From contig NZ_JBEQZJ010000069.1 in NCBI RefSeq assembly GCF_045223415.1, positions 1 to 11,069 on the forward strand: a stretch of DNA of 11,069 nucleotides, written 5' to 3'. The stretch is from Hoskinsella mucinilytica (lineage in GTDB: Bacteria; Bacillota_I; Bacilli_A; Erysipelotrichales; Erysipelotrichaceae). Below, piece after piece: positions 1 to 6,565 of this stretch (position 1 is its first letter; every line of letters begins with the position of its first letter). A program made the position numbers and the translations under genes. The notes beneath the pieces were generated by a model. That model did no database searches. It saw only the letters and a program-made list of their open reading frames with translations, and had not been told where the DNA came from.

Positions 1-27
1 TAAGAAAAGCCTGAATTACTTCAGGCT
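1..27 (-). terminator. Intrinsic terminator of the ATP-grasp/esterase operon
   Basis: On the minus strand, AGCCTGAA (27-20) pairs with TTCAGGCT (15-8) around a 4-nt loop, giving an 8-bp stem. It is followed by a T-rich tail (TTTTCTTA). The stem starts 5 nt after the esterase stop codon. Confidence 0.85.
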
Positions 28-32
28 CTGTT

Positions 33-782
33 CTATACCACAAATTGAAGGAAATAGTCGATTTGTTTTTTCCACCAATACCAATCATGAGAAACGTCGT
101 ATCCCCAATAATCCACCCATACATCAATATGCTTGTCCTCAAATATCTGTTGCATTTGATGAAGACTATATTCCATTTCCTGTTCCCAAGCTCCTCGCCC
201 GCAACAAAGAATGATCTCAGACTTATGGTAAAGTTCCATAAAAGGATGATCCATAGGCATATTTGGCATATAATCACTTGGTGAATTTAAATAAGTTAAT
301 TCATCATGGTAATCATGGAAGAAGAAGTCCGCATGATAAATTCCGGACATTGCGATACACTTATCAAAGATATCCGGTCTACGTAACAGAAAGTTCAATG
401 CGTGAAAAGCACCCAACGAACATCCACATGTCATGATCCCCGTAGGTTGTGTTTTTTCTGTTTTTGCAATCTCATATATTCTTGGGACCAACTCATCTAC
501 GATATAATGTACATAACGCTCGTGCTGTTCCATGCGTTCTCTTGGGTTTCCTGCTTCATTGCTCCAAGTTTCTTTATCAATAGAATCACAACAGAAAAAC
601 TGAACTCGCCCACTGTCAATATATTCTTTAGCTGCATCGATCATTCCAAAGTTTTCAAAATCATAAAAACGCCCATCCTGTGCTGGAAAAACCAAACAAG
701 GCTTGCCTGATTCACCATATACTTTAAATTCCATATCACGATTTAATTCATGAGAATACTCCTTATAATATTCGATCTTCAT
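33..782 (-). CDS. Esterase-fold alpha/beta hydrolase (putative esterase D-like family)
   Basis: This 249-residue protein has no signal peptide or membrane segment, so it is probably cytoplasmic. The nucleophile elbow G-C-S-L-G places the catalytic serine at residue 122. The likely catalytic histidine is H232 in the SHDW motif. The acid is not certain; E200 in the GRGAWE strand is one candidate. The N-terminal part (VFPAQDGRFYDFENFGMID, residues 31-49) matches what I know of PF00756-type esterases from gut Firmicutes. The start ATG overlaps the stop of the upstream ATP-grasp gene as ATGA, indicating translational coupling. The substrate is unknown. By context it may hydrolyse, or transfer an acyl group to or from, a product of the ATP-grasp partner, which is inference. 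The protein is rich in aromatic and cysteine residues (CC pairs at 64-65 and 193-194). Confidence 0.85.
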   Translation of the reverse strand: MKIEYYKEYSHELNRDMEFKVYGESGKPCLVFPAQDGRFYDFENFGMIDAAKEYIDSGRVQFFCCDSIDKETWSNEAGNPRERMEQHERYVHYIVDELVPRIYEIAKTEKTQPTGIMTCGCSLGAFHALNFLLRRPDIFDKCIAMSGIYHADFFFHDYHDELTYLNSPSDYMPNMPMDHPFMELYHKSEIILCCGRGAWEQEMEYSLHQMQQIFEDKHIDVWVDYWGYDVSHDWYWWKKQIDYFLQFVV

Positions 783-1978
783 AAAGTTTCCTCCTTTTGT
801 ACATAGGATATAAAATCCCGTACCTGCTCCATACTTTCAAAACGTGCAATCAACATTTCATCGCCCATGGCATCTCGCCAAACCTTTGGTAAGATCTCAT
901 GCATCACCAGATTCTGCTCATATGTTTTCAATATATCATCGATATCATGAACATAAGATTTATGAAACTTACGTGAAGCATACACACAATGATAAGGTGC
1001 CGGCTTCATCAATCGCTTTGTATTTGGATCACTGATCATATCTGCCCATATTTGATAGGCATCTATTTCAAAGGCATAGTCTATCATATCTGCACTATAC
1101 CCTCCAGGTACACGCATATTGACCTCTAATCCGGCTATATCTCCCTGTTTTCCAATTCCTTGATGATCCCTTGCCAAACGGAAAAATTCAAGATGAAACC
1201 ATCTTCCCTTTGCTTTAAATGCCTTTAAAACAGCTTTTCCTGCTTTACGAAGATCAGATGGTATGTTACGTTCACTATAATAAGCAAGATGATCTTGACG
1301 ATGAACGATTTCCATGATGCCTGTGGGAAATACATGAGAAGCTTCCAGTATCACTTTTCCATTTGTATCAACAATCCCATCATAAGAAACAATACTACCC
1401 TCGATAAACTGTTCCACCACAAATTGACTAGGATCATTCGATTCCTTAAAAAACGCTTCAACATCACCTTGATGTTCAAATTTATACGTTTTTTGTGCAC
1501 CAACACCTTCTCTTGGTTTTGCAATACAAGGAAAGCCATATACTTTCGTAAAGGCTAATACCTGATCAAAAGATGTTACCTCAATCAAAGCAGCGACAGG
1601 AATATGGGCCTTTCGATAGCCTTGTTTCATGAGTGCCTTACTTTTGACCATTTCTACCTCATTTTCCTGATAACCGCTGGTGATATGAAAATCAGTTCTC
1701 AATCGAGCATCCATTCTCATCCAGTATTCATTATTTGACTCTAGCCAGTCAATTTTACCATATTTGTATGAGAAAAAAGCGACAGCCTGAAACATCTGCT
1801 CGTAATCATTCATATCTGCAACAAAATAATATTCCTGCAAAGCATGTTTACATTCATAGGATAAGGAATCATATGGTTGATCCCCTATACCAAGCACATT
1901 GATTCCGTTGATTCTAAGACTTTCACAAAACTTCCAGTAATTTTCAGGAAAGTGAGGGGATATAAAGATAAAGTTCAT
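779..1978 (-). CDS. ATP-grasp domain protein, probable carboxylate-amine/thiol ligase
   Basis: This 399-residue protein is the first gene of the operon. Residues 1-50 form a Rossmann-like pre-ATP-grasp region (ISPHFPENYW, then VLGIGD). The ATP-grasp fold shows the nucleotide-binding lysine K154 in CIAKP, a glycine loop GVGA (158-161), hinge residues VVEQFIEGS (187-195), and the magnesium ligands E264 (HLEFF), E285 and N287 (GLEVNMR), followed by PGG (291-293). These residues look intact, so it is probably catalytic, forming an acyl-phosphate and then an amide or thioester. Automatic pipelines often call such proteins 'carbamoyl phosphate synthase large subunit', but no such domain duplication is present. 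The substrate cannot be read from sequence. The SD is modest (GGGG before the ATG), behind an extended -10 promoter. Confidence 0.85.
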   Translation of the reverse strand: MNFIFISPHFPENYWKFCESLRINGINVLGIGDQPYDSLSYECKHALQEYYFVADMNDYEQMFQAVAFFSYKYGKIDWLESNNEYWMRMDARLRTDFHITSGYQENEVEMVKSKALMKQGYRKAHIPVAALIEVTSFDQVLAFTKVYGFPCIAKPREGVGAQKTYKFEHQGDVEAFFKESNDPSQFVVEQFIEGSIVSYDGIVDTNGKVILEASHVFPTGIMEIVHRQDHLAYYSERNIPSDLRKAGKAVLKAFKAKGRWFHLEFFRLARDHQGIGKQGDIAGLEVNMRVPGGYSADMIDYAFEIDAYQIWADMISDPNTKRLMKPAPYHCVYASRKFHKSYVHDIDDILKTYEQNLVMHEILPKVWRDAMGDEMLIARFESMEQVRDFISYVQKEETL

Positions 1979-2004
1979 AGATACCCCAGCTTTCTGTTTT
2001 ATTT

Positions 2005-2013
2005 ATTATAACA
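2005..2013 (-). promoter_or_regulatory. Extended -10 promoter of the ATP-grasp/esterase operon
   Basis: The minus strand reads TGT TATAAT (2013-2005), a perfect -10 box with an extended TG element. No good -35 lies 16-18 nt upstream. The predicted transcription start is near 1998, leaving a leader of about 20 nt before the ATG at 1978. Confidence 0.7.
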
Positions 2014-2045
2014 TACTTTATCAATTTTGTGTATTTATTTGAATT

Positions 2046-2060
2046 TTTAAACGCTTACAA
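2046..2060 (-). promoter_or_regulatory. Possible catabolite-responsive (cre-like) site
   Basis: The minus strand reads TTGTAAGCGTTTAAA. It matches the Bacillus cre consensus WTGNAANCGNWNNCW at 14 of 15 positions; the mismatch is A for C at position 14. It is centred about 55 nt upstream of the predicted start of the ATP-grasp operon and follows the T-tail of the deacetylase terminator. The position would suit CcpA activation rather than roadblock repression. A chance match in AT-rich DNA is possible, so this is tentative. Confidence 0.3.
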
Positions 2061-2089
2061 ACAAAAAGAAAAGGGACTATCTCCCTTTT
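2061..2089 (-). terminator. Intrinsic terminator of the deacetylase gene, overlapping its 3' end
   Basis: On the minus strand AAAAGGGA (2089-2082) pairs with TCCCTTTT (2076-2069) around GATAG, followed by CTTTTTGT. The 5' arm encodes the last residues of the deacetylase, and its stop codon (2079-2077) lies in the hairpin loop. Confidence 0.85.
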
Positions 2090-3378
2090 GTTTCATAAAG
2101 CTGAGATACTGTCACCAATTGATATCCAGCATCTTGTAGCTTTGGAATAACGATACGTGCGGCTTGAGCGCTAGATGCATATAAATCATGCATTAAAATG
2201 ATATCACCATCCTTGACCTCTTTCAAAATGCGCTCTACTACGATTTTAGCATCTCGATCCTTCCAATCTCTTGTATCCAATGTCCATGTAACTACTTTTG
2301 CATCATTGGCACATTGCAATACCAAATCATTTTTACTACCATAAGGCGGTCTTAATACTTGAGGATAGGTATGCGTGATCTGATAAATACATTCCTTCGT
2401 TTCTTTTATTTCTTCTTCAATTCCTTCTTTTGATAAGGTCGTTAATTGTTTATGAGAAAAAGTATGATTCCCGATTTCATTTCCTTCTAATACCATTCGC
2501 TGTAATAAGTCAGGTGCATTTTCTGCATTACTGCCTAATACAAAAAAGGTAGCACTGGCATTATACTCTTTCAAAGCATCTAAAATACTTGCCGTATATT
2601 TTTTACTAGGTCCATCATCAAAGGTCAAAGCAACCATCGGTTTGTCCTTATCTATCGGCTTTACGTTTTCATTTAAAACTTGATCATATGGCACAAAGGC
2701 ACTTGTTGCTTCTGGCTCCATATCCATATAATCACTCACATCACTATACATAATTTCCATACTGGCACTTTGATCAAATAATCTACCTGATGGAAAATAA
2801 AAAACGATTCGATCCTTCTTTAACACAAATTGGGAGAAATTTTCTAAAGCTGCAGATGTATGTGCTTTAAAATCTGCTTGATCACATTCTTGAGGAAAAC
2901 GCTCTTTGAAATAACTTTGTGCTTTCTCACTTATCATATTAAGATATTCTCCATGCATGACATCATCTAAAGAAACAAAGTGTTTTTCTTTACTATCATA
3001 AATCAGGGTCACAATGTCCTCTTTATTTTGATATATACTTTCATATAGATATAGTAATATGGATATATAACGATCATCCTTAACATATGATTCATAGGTG
3101 ACGTTATATTCAGCCTTGCGTTTCTCTTTATATTCCTTAGTTCTTTCATCAAACTCTTTTTGTCTGTCATGAACGATAGAAGCTACTTTCGTATCCAGCT
3201 CTTCTATTTCTGTTTTCGGATATAAAATACTATATACACTATGTTCCTTATAGCCAAGCTCCTGCACACTTTCTCCGACCTCCTGATGTGGATTGTTTTT
3301 CTTTTTGAATGTGATATGAGAACAACCGCACAACAATAGCAGGCACAAGAAAGGGCATACAATCTTTTTTAATTTCAT
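2077..3378 (-). CDS. Lipoprotein polysaccharide (peptidoglycan-type) deacetylase, PdaC-like
   Basis: This 433-residue protein begins with a type II signal peptide: KLKK, a hydrophobic core, and a lipobox LCGC with the lipidated cysteine at 19. It is therefore anchored on the outer face of the membrane. Residues about 45-225 resemble the DUF3298/RsiV-like domain found in Bacillus PdaC. The C-terminal NodB domain (about 247-430) has all five motifs: TFDDGPS (D254, D255), metal ligands H305 and H309 in HTFSH, RPPYG (343-347), DTRDW (368-372) and LMHDLY (H397). It should therefore be an active metal-dependent de-N-acetylase, probably acting on peptidoglycan sugars; chitooligosaccharide is an alternative. 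The SD AAAGGTGATG lies 8 nt from the ATG. It is a single-gene unit diverging from typA. Confidence 0.9.
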   Translation of the reverse strand: MKLKKIVCPFLCLLLLCGCSHITFKKKNNPHQEVGESVQELGYKEHSVYSILYPKTEIEELDTKVASIVHDRQKEFDERTKEYKEKRKAEYNVTYESYVKDDRYISILLYLYESIYQNKEDIVTLIYDSKEKHFVSLDDVMHGEYLNMISEKAQSYFKERFPQECDQADFKAHTSAALENFSQFVLKKDRIVFYFPSGRLFDQSASMEIMYSDVSDYMDMEPEATSAFVPYDQVLNENVKPIDKDKPMVALTFDDGPSKKYTASILDALKEYNASATFFVLGSNAENAPDLLQRMVLEGNEIGNHTFSHKQLTTLSKEGIEEEIKETKECIYQITHTYPQVLRPPYGSKNDLVLQCANDAKVVTWTLDTRDWKDRDAKIVVERILKEVKDGDIILMHDLYASSAQAARIVIPKLQDAGYQLVTVSQLYETKGR

Positions 3379-3399
3379 TGCTCATCACCTTTTCTCTCT

Positions 3400-3405
3400 A
3401 GTATA
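3400..3405 (-). promoter_or_regulatory. -10 box of the deacetylase promoter
   Basis: The minus strand reads TATACT (3405-3400), 21 nt upstream of the ATG and just ahead of the AAAGGTGA SD. No convincing -35 is seen at 16-18 nt. It shares a 126-nt divergent intergenic region with the typA promoter. Confidence 0.5.
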
Positions 3406-3447
3406 GTGAAAAAGAAGTGAAAATAATGCATAAATATGCGAAAAAAG

Positions 3448-3476
3448 TTGTTATTATGGCAATTTCGTTATATTAT
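3448..3476 (+). promoter_or_regulatory. Promoter of typA
   Basis: TTGTTA (3448-3453) and TATTAT (3471-3476) are separated by exactly 17 nt. A perfect TATAAT overlaps at 3477-3482 as an alternative -10. The promoter lies upstream of the ATG at 3505 and downstream of the in-frame ATG at 3436, which argues against the longer reading of the gene. Confidence 0.65.
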
Positions 3477-3504
3477 TATAATTGGTCTAAAAGGTGGAAT
3501 AAAT

Positions 3505-5340
3505 ATGAGCGAAAAAGAAAAAATTATAAATATAGCGGTCATTGCCCACGTAGATGCAGGAAAATCTACCCTTGTAGATGCTTTCCTTCGTCAAAGTGAT
3601 GTATTTCGCAGCAATGAAGAAGTAGTCGACTGTGTCATGGACAGCAATGATCTAGAACGTGAAAGAGGAATCACCATTTACTCTAAAAACTGTTCTGTGA
3701 TTCATGATGGTGTGAAAATTAATATTGTAGATACTCCGGGCCATGCGGATTTCTCCAGTGAAGTAGAACGTATCATTAAGACCGTTGATACTGTTATCTT
3801 ATTGGTAGACTCTAGCGAAGGTCCAATGCCTCAAACACGTTTTGTTTTGAGTAAATCATTGGAAATGGGACTACGTCCAATTCTTTTGATCAATAAAATT
3901 GATAAAAAAGATGCACGTCCTGAAGAAGTAGTTGATGAGGTTTATGACCTATTCTTGGATCTGAATGCCACAGATGAGCAGTTAGATTTCCCTATTCTTT
4001 ATGGCGTAGCGAAACAAGGAATGGTTCAATATGATCTGAATACACCAAGTGATTCCATCGAACCATTGTTTAAAACAATTTTAAAACACTGTGAGGTTTA
4101 TCCTGATATGGATGAAGAACCTTTACAGATGCAGGTTTCTGCATTAGCCTATGATGAATATATCGGTCGTCTTGGTATCGGACGTATTTATCAGGGTGTG
4201 TTAAAGGCACAAGAACAAATCGTTGTTTGTGATTCCTTTGGTAACAAACGTAATAAAGCAACAAGCCAAATATTCGTATATCGTGGATTGAGTCGTGTAT
4301 CCGTACAAGAAGCTCACGCAGGCGATATCGTTGTTGTCGCAGGTATTGCAGATATTTCTATTGGAGAAACCTTATGTGAAAAGGACAAAGAAATTCCACT
4401 ACCAAGCATTCAAATCGAAGAACCGACCTTAAGTATGAATTTTATCGTCAATAAATCCCCATTTGCAGGAAAAAGCGGTAAATTCGTAACAAGTCGAAAT
4501 CTAAAAGAACGTTTAGAAAAAGAATTAGAGGTTAATGTTGGTCTGAAAGTAGAACCTACAGATAGTGGTGATTGCTTCAAAGTAAGTGGTCGTGGTGAGT
4601 TACATATCTCAGTTCTTTTGGAACAGATGCGTCGTGAAGGCTATGAAGTAGCAGTATCCAAACCTGAGGTCATCTTACATAAAGATGAAAATGGTAAAAC
4701 CGTAGAGCCGGTAGAAGAAGTAGTCGCAATTGCTCCTGAAGAATATTCGGGAACCATTATCAATAAATTGAATCTAAGAAAAGGTACGATGATCGATATG
4801 GTAGAAGAAAATGGCTATGTTCGTATCACATATGAAGCTCCTACACGTGGTTTATTAGGATATCGTAGTGAATTTATCAATGATACTCGTGGTGAAGGAA
4901 CGCTTGTACGTCGTATCAAAGGATATACTCCATATAAAGGAGATATTCAACAACGTGCCAACGGTGCAATGATTTCTACCGAAACAGGTGGAGCTATGAC
5001 TTATGCATTATGGAACCTACAGGAAAGAGGAACCTTATTCATCTCTCCTCAGACTGAGGTCTATGAAGGTATGATCATTGGTGAATCAGCTAGAACTATT
5101 GATATGGATGTCAATCCATTGAAAAATAAAAAGCTGACAGCTATTCGTTCTTCTGGAAATGATGAAGCTATGCGTTTGACTCCTCCAAGAATCATGTCTT
5201 TGGAAGAAGCATTGGAATGGATCAATGATGATGAGCTAGTGGAAATCACACCGGATTTTATCCGTCTTCGTAAAAAGGGATTGACACAACAAGATCGTAA
5301 ACAATATTATAGAGAGCGCATTTCATCAGAAGAAATATAA
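3505..5340 (+). CDS. typA: Translational GTPase TypA/BipA
   Basis: This 611-residue, full-length ribosome-associated GTPase is implicated in ribosome assembly and in stress or cold adaptation. G motifs are clear: G1 AHVDAGKST (14-22), G2 RGITI (54-58), G3 DTPGH (76-80) and G4 NKID (130-133). Domain II spans about 205-300, the EF-G III-like domain about 305-390, the domain V-like part about 395-480, and the BipA-specific C-terminal domain runs from about 485 to 611. The family marker MDSNDLERERGIT occupies 45-57. The G1 loop has alanine at 18 and serine at 21, where Bacillus and E. coli BipA have HVDHGKTT. The start at 3505 is chosen for its SD AAGGTGG, 7 nt upstream. An in-frame ATG at 3436 lies upstream of the promoter and has no SD. 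Confidence 0.95.
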   Translation: MSEKEKIINIAVIAHVDAGKSTLVDAFLRQSDVFRSNEEVVDCVMDSNDLERERGITIYSKNCSVIHDGVKINIVDTPGHADFSSEVERIIKTVDTVILLVDSSEGPMPQTRFVLSKSLEMGLRPILLINKIDKKDARPEEVVDEVYDLFLDLNATDEQLDFPILYGVAKQGMVQYDLNTPSDSIEPLFKTILKHCEVYPDMDEEPLQMQVSALAYDEYIGRLGIGRIYQGVLKAQEQIVVCDSFGNKRNKATSQIFVYRGLSRVSVQEAHAGDIVVVAGIADISIGETLCEKDKEIPLPSIQIEEPTLSMNFIVNKSPFAGKSGKFVTSRNLKERLEKELEVNVGLKVEPTDSGDCFKVSGRGELHISVLLEQMRREGYEVAVSKPEVILHKDENGKTVEPVEEVVAIAPEEYSGTIINKLNLRKGTMIDMVEENGYVRITYEAPTRGLLGYRSEFINDTRGEGTLVRRIKGYTPYKGDIQQRANGAMISTETGGAMTYALWNLQERGTLFISPQTEVYEGMIIGESARTIDMDVNPLKNKKLTAIRSSGNDEAMRLTPPRIMSLEEALEWINDDELVEITPDFIRLRKKGLTQQDRKQYYRERISSEEI

Positions 5341-5344
5341 GAGC

Positions 5345-5370
5345 AAAGCTTCCCATTCGGAAGCTTTTTT
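5345..5370 (+). terminator. Intrinsic terminator of typA
   Basis: AAAGCTTCC (5345-5353) pairs with GGAAGCTTT (5359-5367) around CATTC, a 9-bp stem running into six T residues. It begins 4 nt after the typA stop. Confidence 0.92.
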
Positions 5371-5376
5371 CATAAG

Positions 5377-5404
5377 AAAAACCTGAACATGATGCCCAGG
5401 TTTT
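5377..5404 (-). terminator. Intrinsic terminator of the zinc-ribbon gene
   Basis: On the minus strand AAAACCTG (5404-5397) pairs with CAGGTTTT (5385-5378), with an 11-nt loop and a T run at 5381-5377. The 5' arm overlaps the stop codon (5405-5403). Together with the typA terminator it separates two convergent genes. Confidence 0.75.
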
Positions 5405-5795
5405 AAGATTTTCCATCAAATTTTGTATGACATTTCGGACAGGTAACGGTAATTTCTCCCTTTCCTTTTGGTACACGTAATTGTTGTTTGCAATGAGGAC
5501 ACTTCAAATATTTATGAGTTTTACGATCTCTCCAGCGATTTTTCCAGCTTTTGAAACGTGAAGTCACTGGATATGTCATACGAAGAAACTTTGTGTTTTC
5601 TCCTGAACGTTTGTATACATTACGACTGAACATTCTCCAATAACTTAAAATCAACAATAGAATAGAAACATAAGACACATAAGGTATCTGAAATATCATG
5701 GCTACCACCATGATCACAATCGCCAGAATCAACAAAAAGAAATTCAGTTGATCAACACCATAGCGCCCACGCATAAAGTTCTGAAACCATTTCAT
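5403..5795 (-). CDS. Small membrane protein with C-terminal zinc ribbon
   Basis: This 130-residue protein has two predicted membrane helices (about 17-35 and 38-53). A basic linker follows (about 54-96, rich in R and K), then a zinc ribbon with CPHC (99-102) and CPKC (119-122) knuckles 16 residues apart. The basic linker after the second helix suggests that both termini are cytoplasmic, so the ribbon would face the cytosol. The function is unknown; a role as a membrane-tethered nucleic-acid or protein adaptor is only a guess. I chose ATG 5795 because AAGGGAG sits 8 nt upstream. The longer in-frame start is a GTG at 5813, whose own codons contain that SD. It is monocistronic, with its own extended -10 promoter and terminator. 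Confidence 0.85.
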   Translation of the reverse strand: MKWFQNFMRGRYGVDQLNFFLLILAIVIMVVAMIFQIPYVSYVSILLLILSYWRMFSRNVYKRSGENTKFLRMTYPVTSRFKSWKNRWRDRKTHKYLKCPHCKQQLRVPKGKGEITVTCPKCHTKFDGKS

Positions 5796-5822
5796 GAATA
5801 AAACTCCCTTCACTTGTGGGAT

Positions 5823-5831
5823 ATTATATCA
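5823..5831 (-). promoter_or_regulatory. Extended -10 promoter of the zinc-ribbon gene
   Basis: The minus strand reads TGA TATAAT (5831-5823), a perfect -10 with extended TG and no clear -35. It lies 27 nt upstream of the ATG at 5795. Confidence 0.65.
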
Positions 5832-5906
5832 TGTTTTATATCACTTTTCTATGCTATCGACTGATTTCCTTTTATTTCACACATTGTAGGAATGGCTGTT
5901 AAAATA

Positions 5907-5915
5907 TGCTATGAT
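5907..5915 (+). promoter_or_regulatory. Extended -10 promoter of the IIB-like gene
   Basis: TGC TATGAT (5907-5915) is an extended -10. TTGTAG at 5884-5889 is a poor -35 because the spacing is 20 nt. The predicted start is near 5922, close to the purine-rich SD at 5929-5939. Confidence 0.5.
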
Positions 5916-5941
5916 AAAGAAAAGAAAGAAGGAAGGAAGTT

Positions 5942-6364
5942 ATGATGACAATAAAACTTTTGATGGTATGTAATAATGGTTGTTCCTCAAGTGTTGCGGC
6001 ACAAAATTTACAAAAACAAATAGATCATGCCTCTCTTCCTTATGAAGTTATCGTTCATAGTAAAGCTTTTTATCTCACCTTCCCTTTTCATTTAGAGCCA
6101 TATGATATCATCTTACTTTGTCCTCAAACTTATCATGAGTTATTAATGTTGGAAAAAGACAAATTGCCTGATATTCCTATCTATATGATTCCACCAAAAA
6201 TATTTGTACAGATGTCTTATAGCGTGCTATTACAAGATATTGAAGACATACTTTTGCTTTATCAAAGTACACATCAAAACCCGATTCATTTCCCAGGAGA
6301 AGAGCATTATATGTCCAATCGCAGAAGCATTAGCTATCGTGATTTCATAAAACAAAAAGTATAA
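5942..6364 (+). CDS. Orphan PTS IIB-like protein, lactose/cellobiose type
   Basis: This 140-residue protein resembles IIB of the lactose/N,N'-diacetylchitobiose class. A first beta strand (IKLLMVC) leads to the phosphocysteine loop C10-NNGCSSS-V18, matching the family pattern C-x-x-G-M-S-T-S. The strand YDIILLCPQ (54-62) corresponds to ADVVLLGPQ in E. coli ChbB, and the final helix runs to about 107. A 33-residue tail (108-140), rich in H, R and Y, extends beyond the usual IIB length of about 100-105. The C10 phosphoacceptor is present. No EIIC, EIIA or glycosidase is nearby, so it either works with components elsewhere or is regulatory. Two adjacent ATGs (5942 and 5945) fit the SD GGAAGG equally well. 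There is no terminator before the ribU leader promoter, which starts 3 nt after the stop. Confidence 0.8.
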   Translation: MMTIKLLMVCNNGCSSSVAAQNLQKQIDHASLPYEVIVHSKAFYLTFPFHLEPYDIILLCPQTYHELLMLEKDKLPDIPIYMIPPKIFVQMSYSVLLQDIEDILLLYQSTHQNPIHFPGEEHYMSNRRSISYRDFIKQKV

Positions 6365-6367
6365 TGA

Positions 6368-6395
6368 TTGACATATTCTGAATTTGTGATAGGAT
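6368..6395 (+). promoter_or_regulatory. Promoter of the FMN riboswitch-ribU transcript
   Basis: A consensus -35 TTGACA (6368-6373) is followed after 16 nt by TAGGAT (6390-6395), with an extended TG at 6387-6388. The predicted start is near 6402, just before the riboswitch. Confidence 0.65.
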
Positions 6396-6408
6396 ATACA
6401 TGACAAAA

Positions 6409-6515
6409 ACTTCAGGGTCGGGTGAAATTCCCAATCGGCGGTAAACCCCGCAAGCCAAAATGGCATGAACCGTGTGAAATTCCGGTGGCGACAGTATAGT
6501 CTGGATGGAAGAAGT
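6409..6515 (+). promoter_or_regulatory. FMN riboswitch (RFN element)
   Basis: The conserved RFN blocks appear in order: TTCAGGGTCGGGTGAAATTC (6411-6430), CCAATCGGCGGTAAA (6431-6445), the GAACCGTGTGAAATTCCGG block (6467-6485), and GACAGTATAGTCTGGATGGAAGAAG (6490-6514, written here only to locate it). Closing helix P1 is ACTTC (6409-6413) with GAAGT (6511-6515). It binds FMN and, by the known mechanism, favours the downstream terminator, switching ribU off when flavin is plentiful. Confidence 0.95.
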
Positions 6516-6540
6516 ATTGTGTTTTTCTTATTGTGTCCCT

Positions 6541-6565
6541 AAAGGTTTTGTTGAAAACCTTTTTT
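6541..6565 (+). terminator. Riboswitch-controlled intrinsic terminator
   Basis: AAAGGTTTT (6541-6549), loop GTTG, AAAACCTTT (6554-6562) and a T run to 6565 form a 9-bp terminator. It lies 26 nt downstream of riboswitch P1 and 46 nt upstream of the ribU ATG. Its 5' arm can alternatively pair with the 5' strand of P1 (see findings), giving the ON state. Confidence 0.92.

Noticed and set aside
402..710. Plus-strand open frames opposite the esterase, ATP-grasp and TPR genes.
   Set aside because: They are mirror frames of well-supported genes, lack SD sequences and encode low-complexity His/Ile-rich peptides with no recognisable domain.
38..1429. Shared 12-mer ACCACAAATTGA in the esterase and ATP-grasp genes (near 38 and 1417).
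   Set aside because: Both copies encode part of a QFVV-like peptide in the same frame in AT-rich DNA; there are no further copies in array and no flanking similarity, so it is coincidence.
3436..3504. A 23-residue N-terminal extension of TypA starting at 3436.
   Set aside because: It has no SD, overlaps the predicted promoter (TTGTTA/TATTAT), and the homologous protein starts just before NIAVIAHVD; ATG 3505 has a strong SD.
5796..5813. GTG start at 5813 for the zinc-ribbon protein.
   Set aside because: The extension contains the SD AAGGGAG used by ATG 5795, and no SD precedes the GTG.
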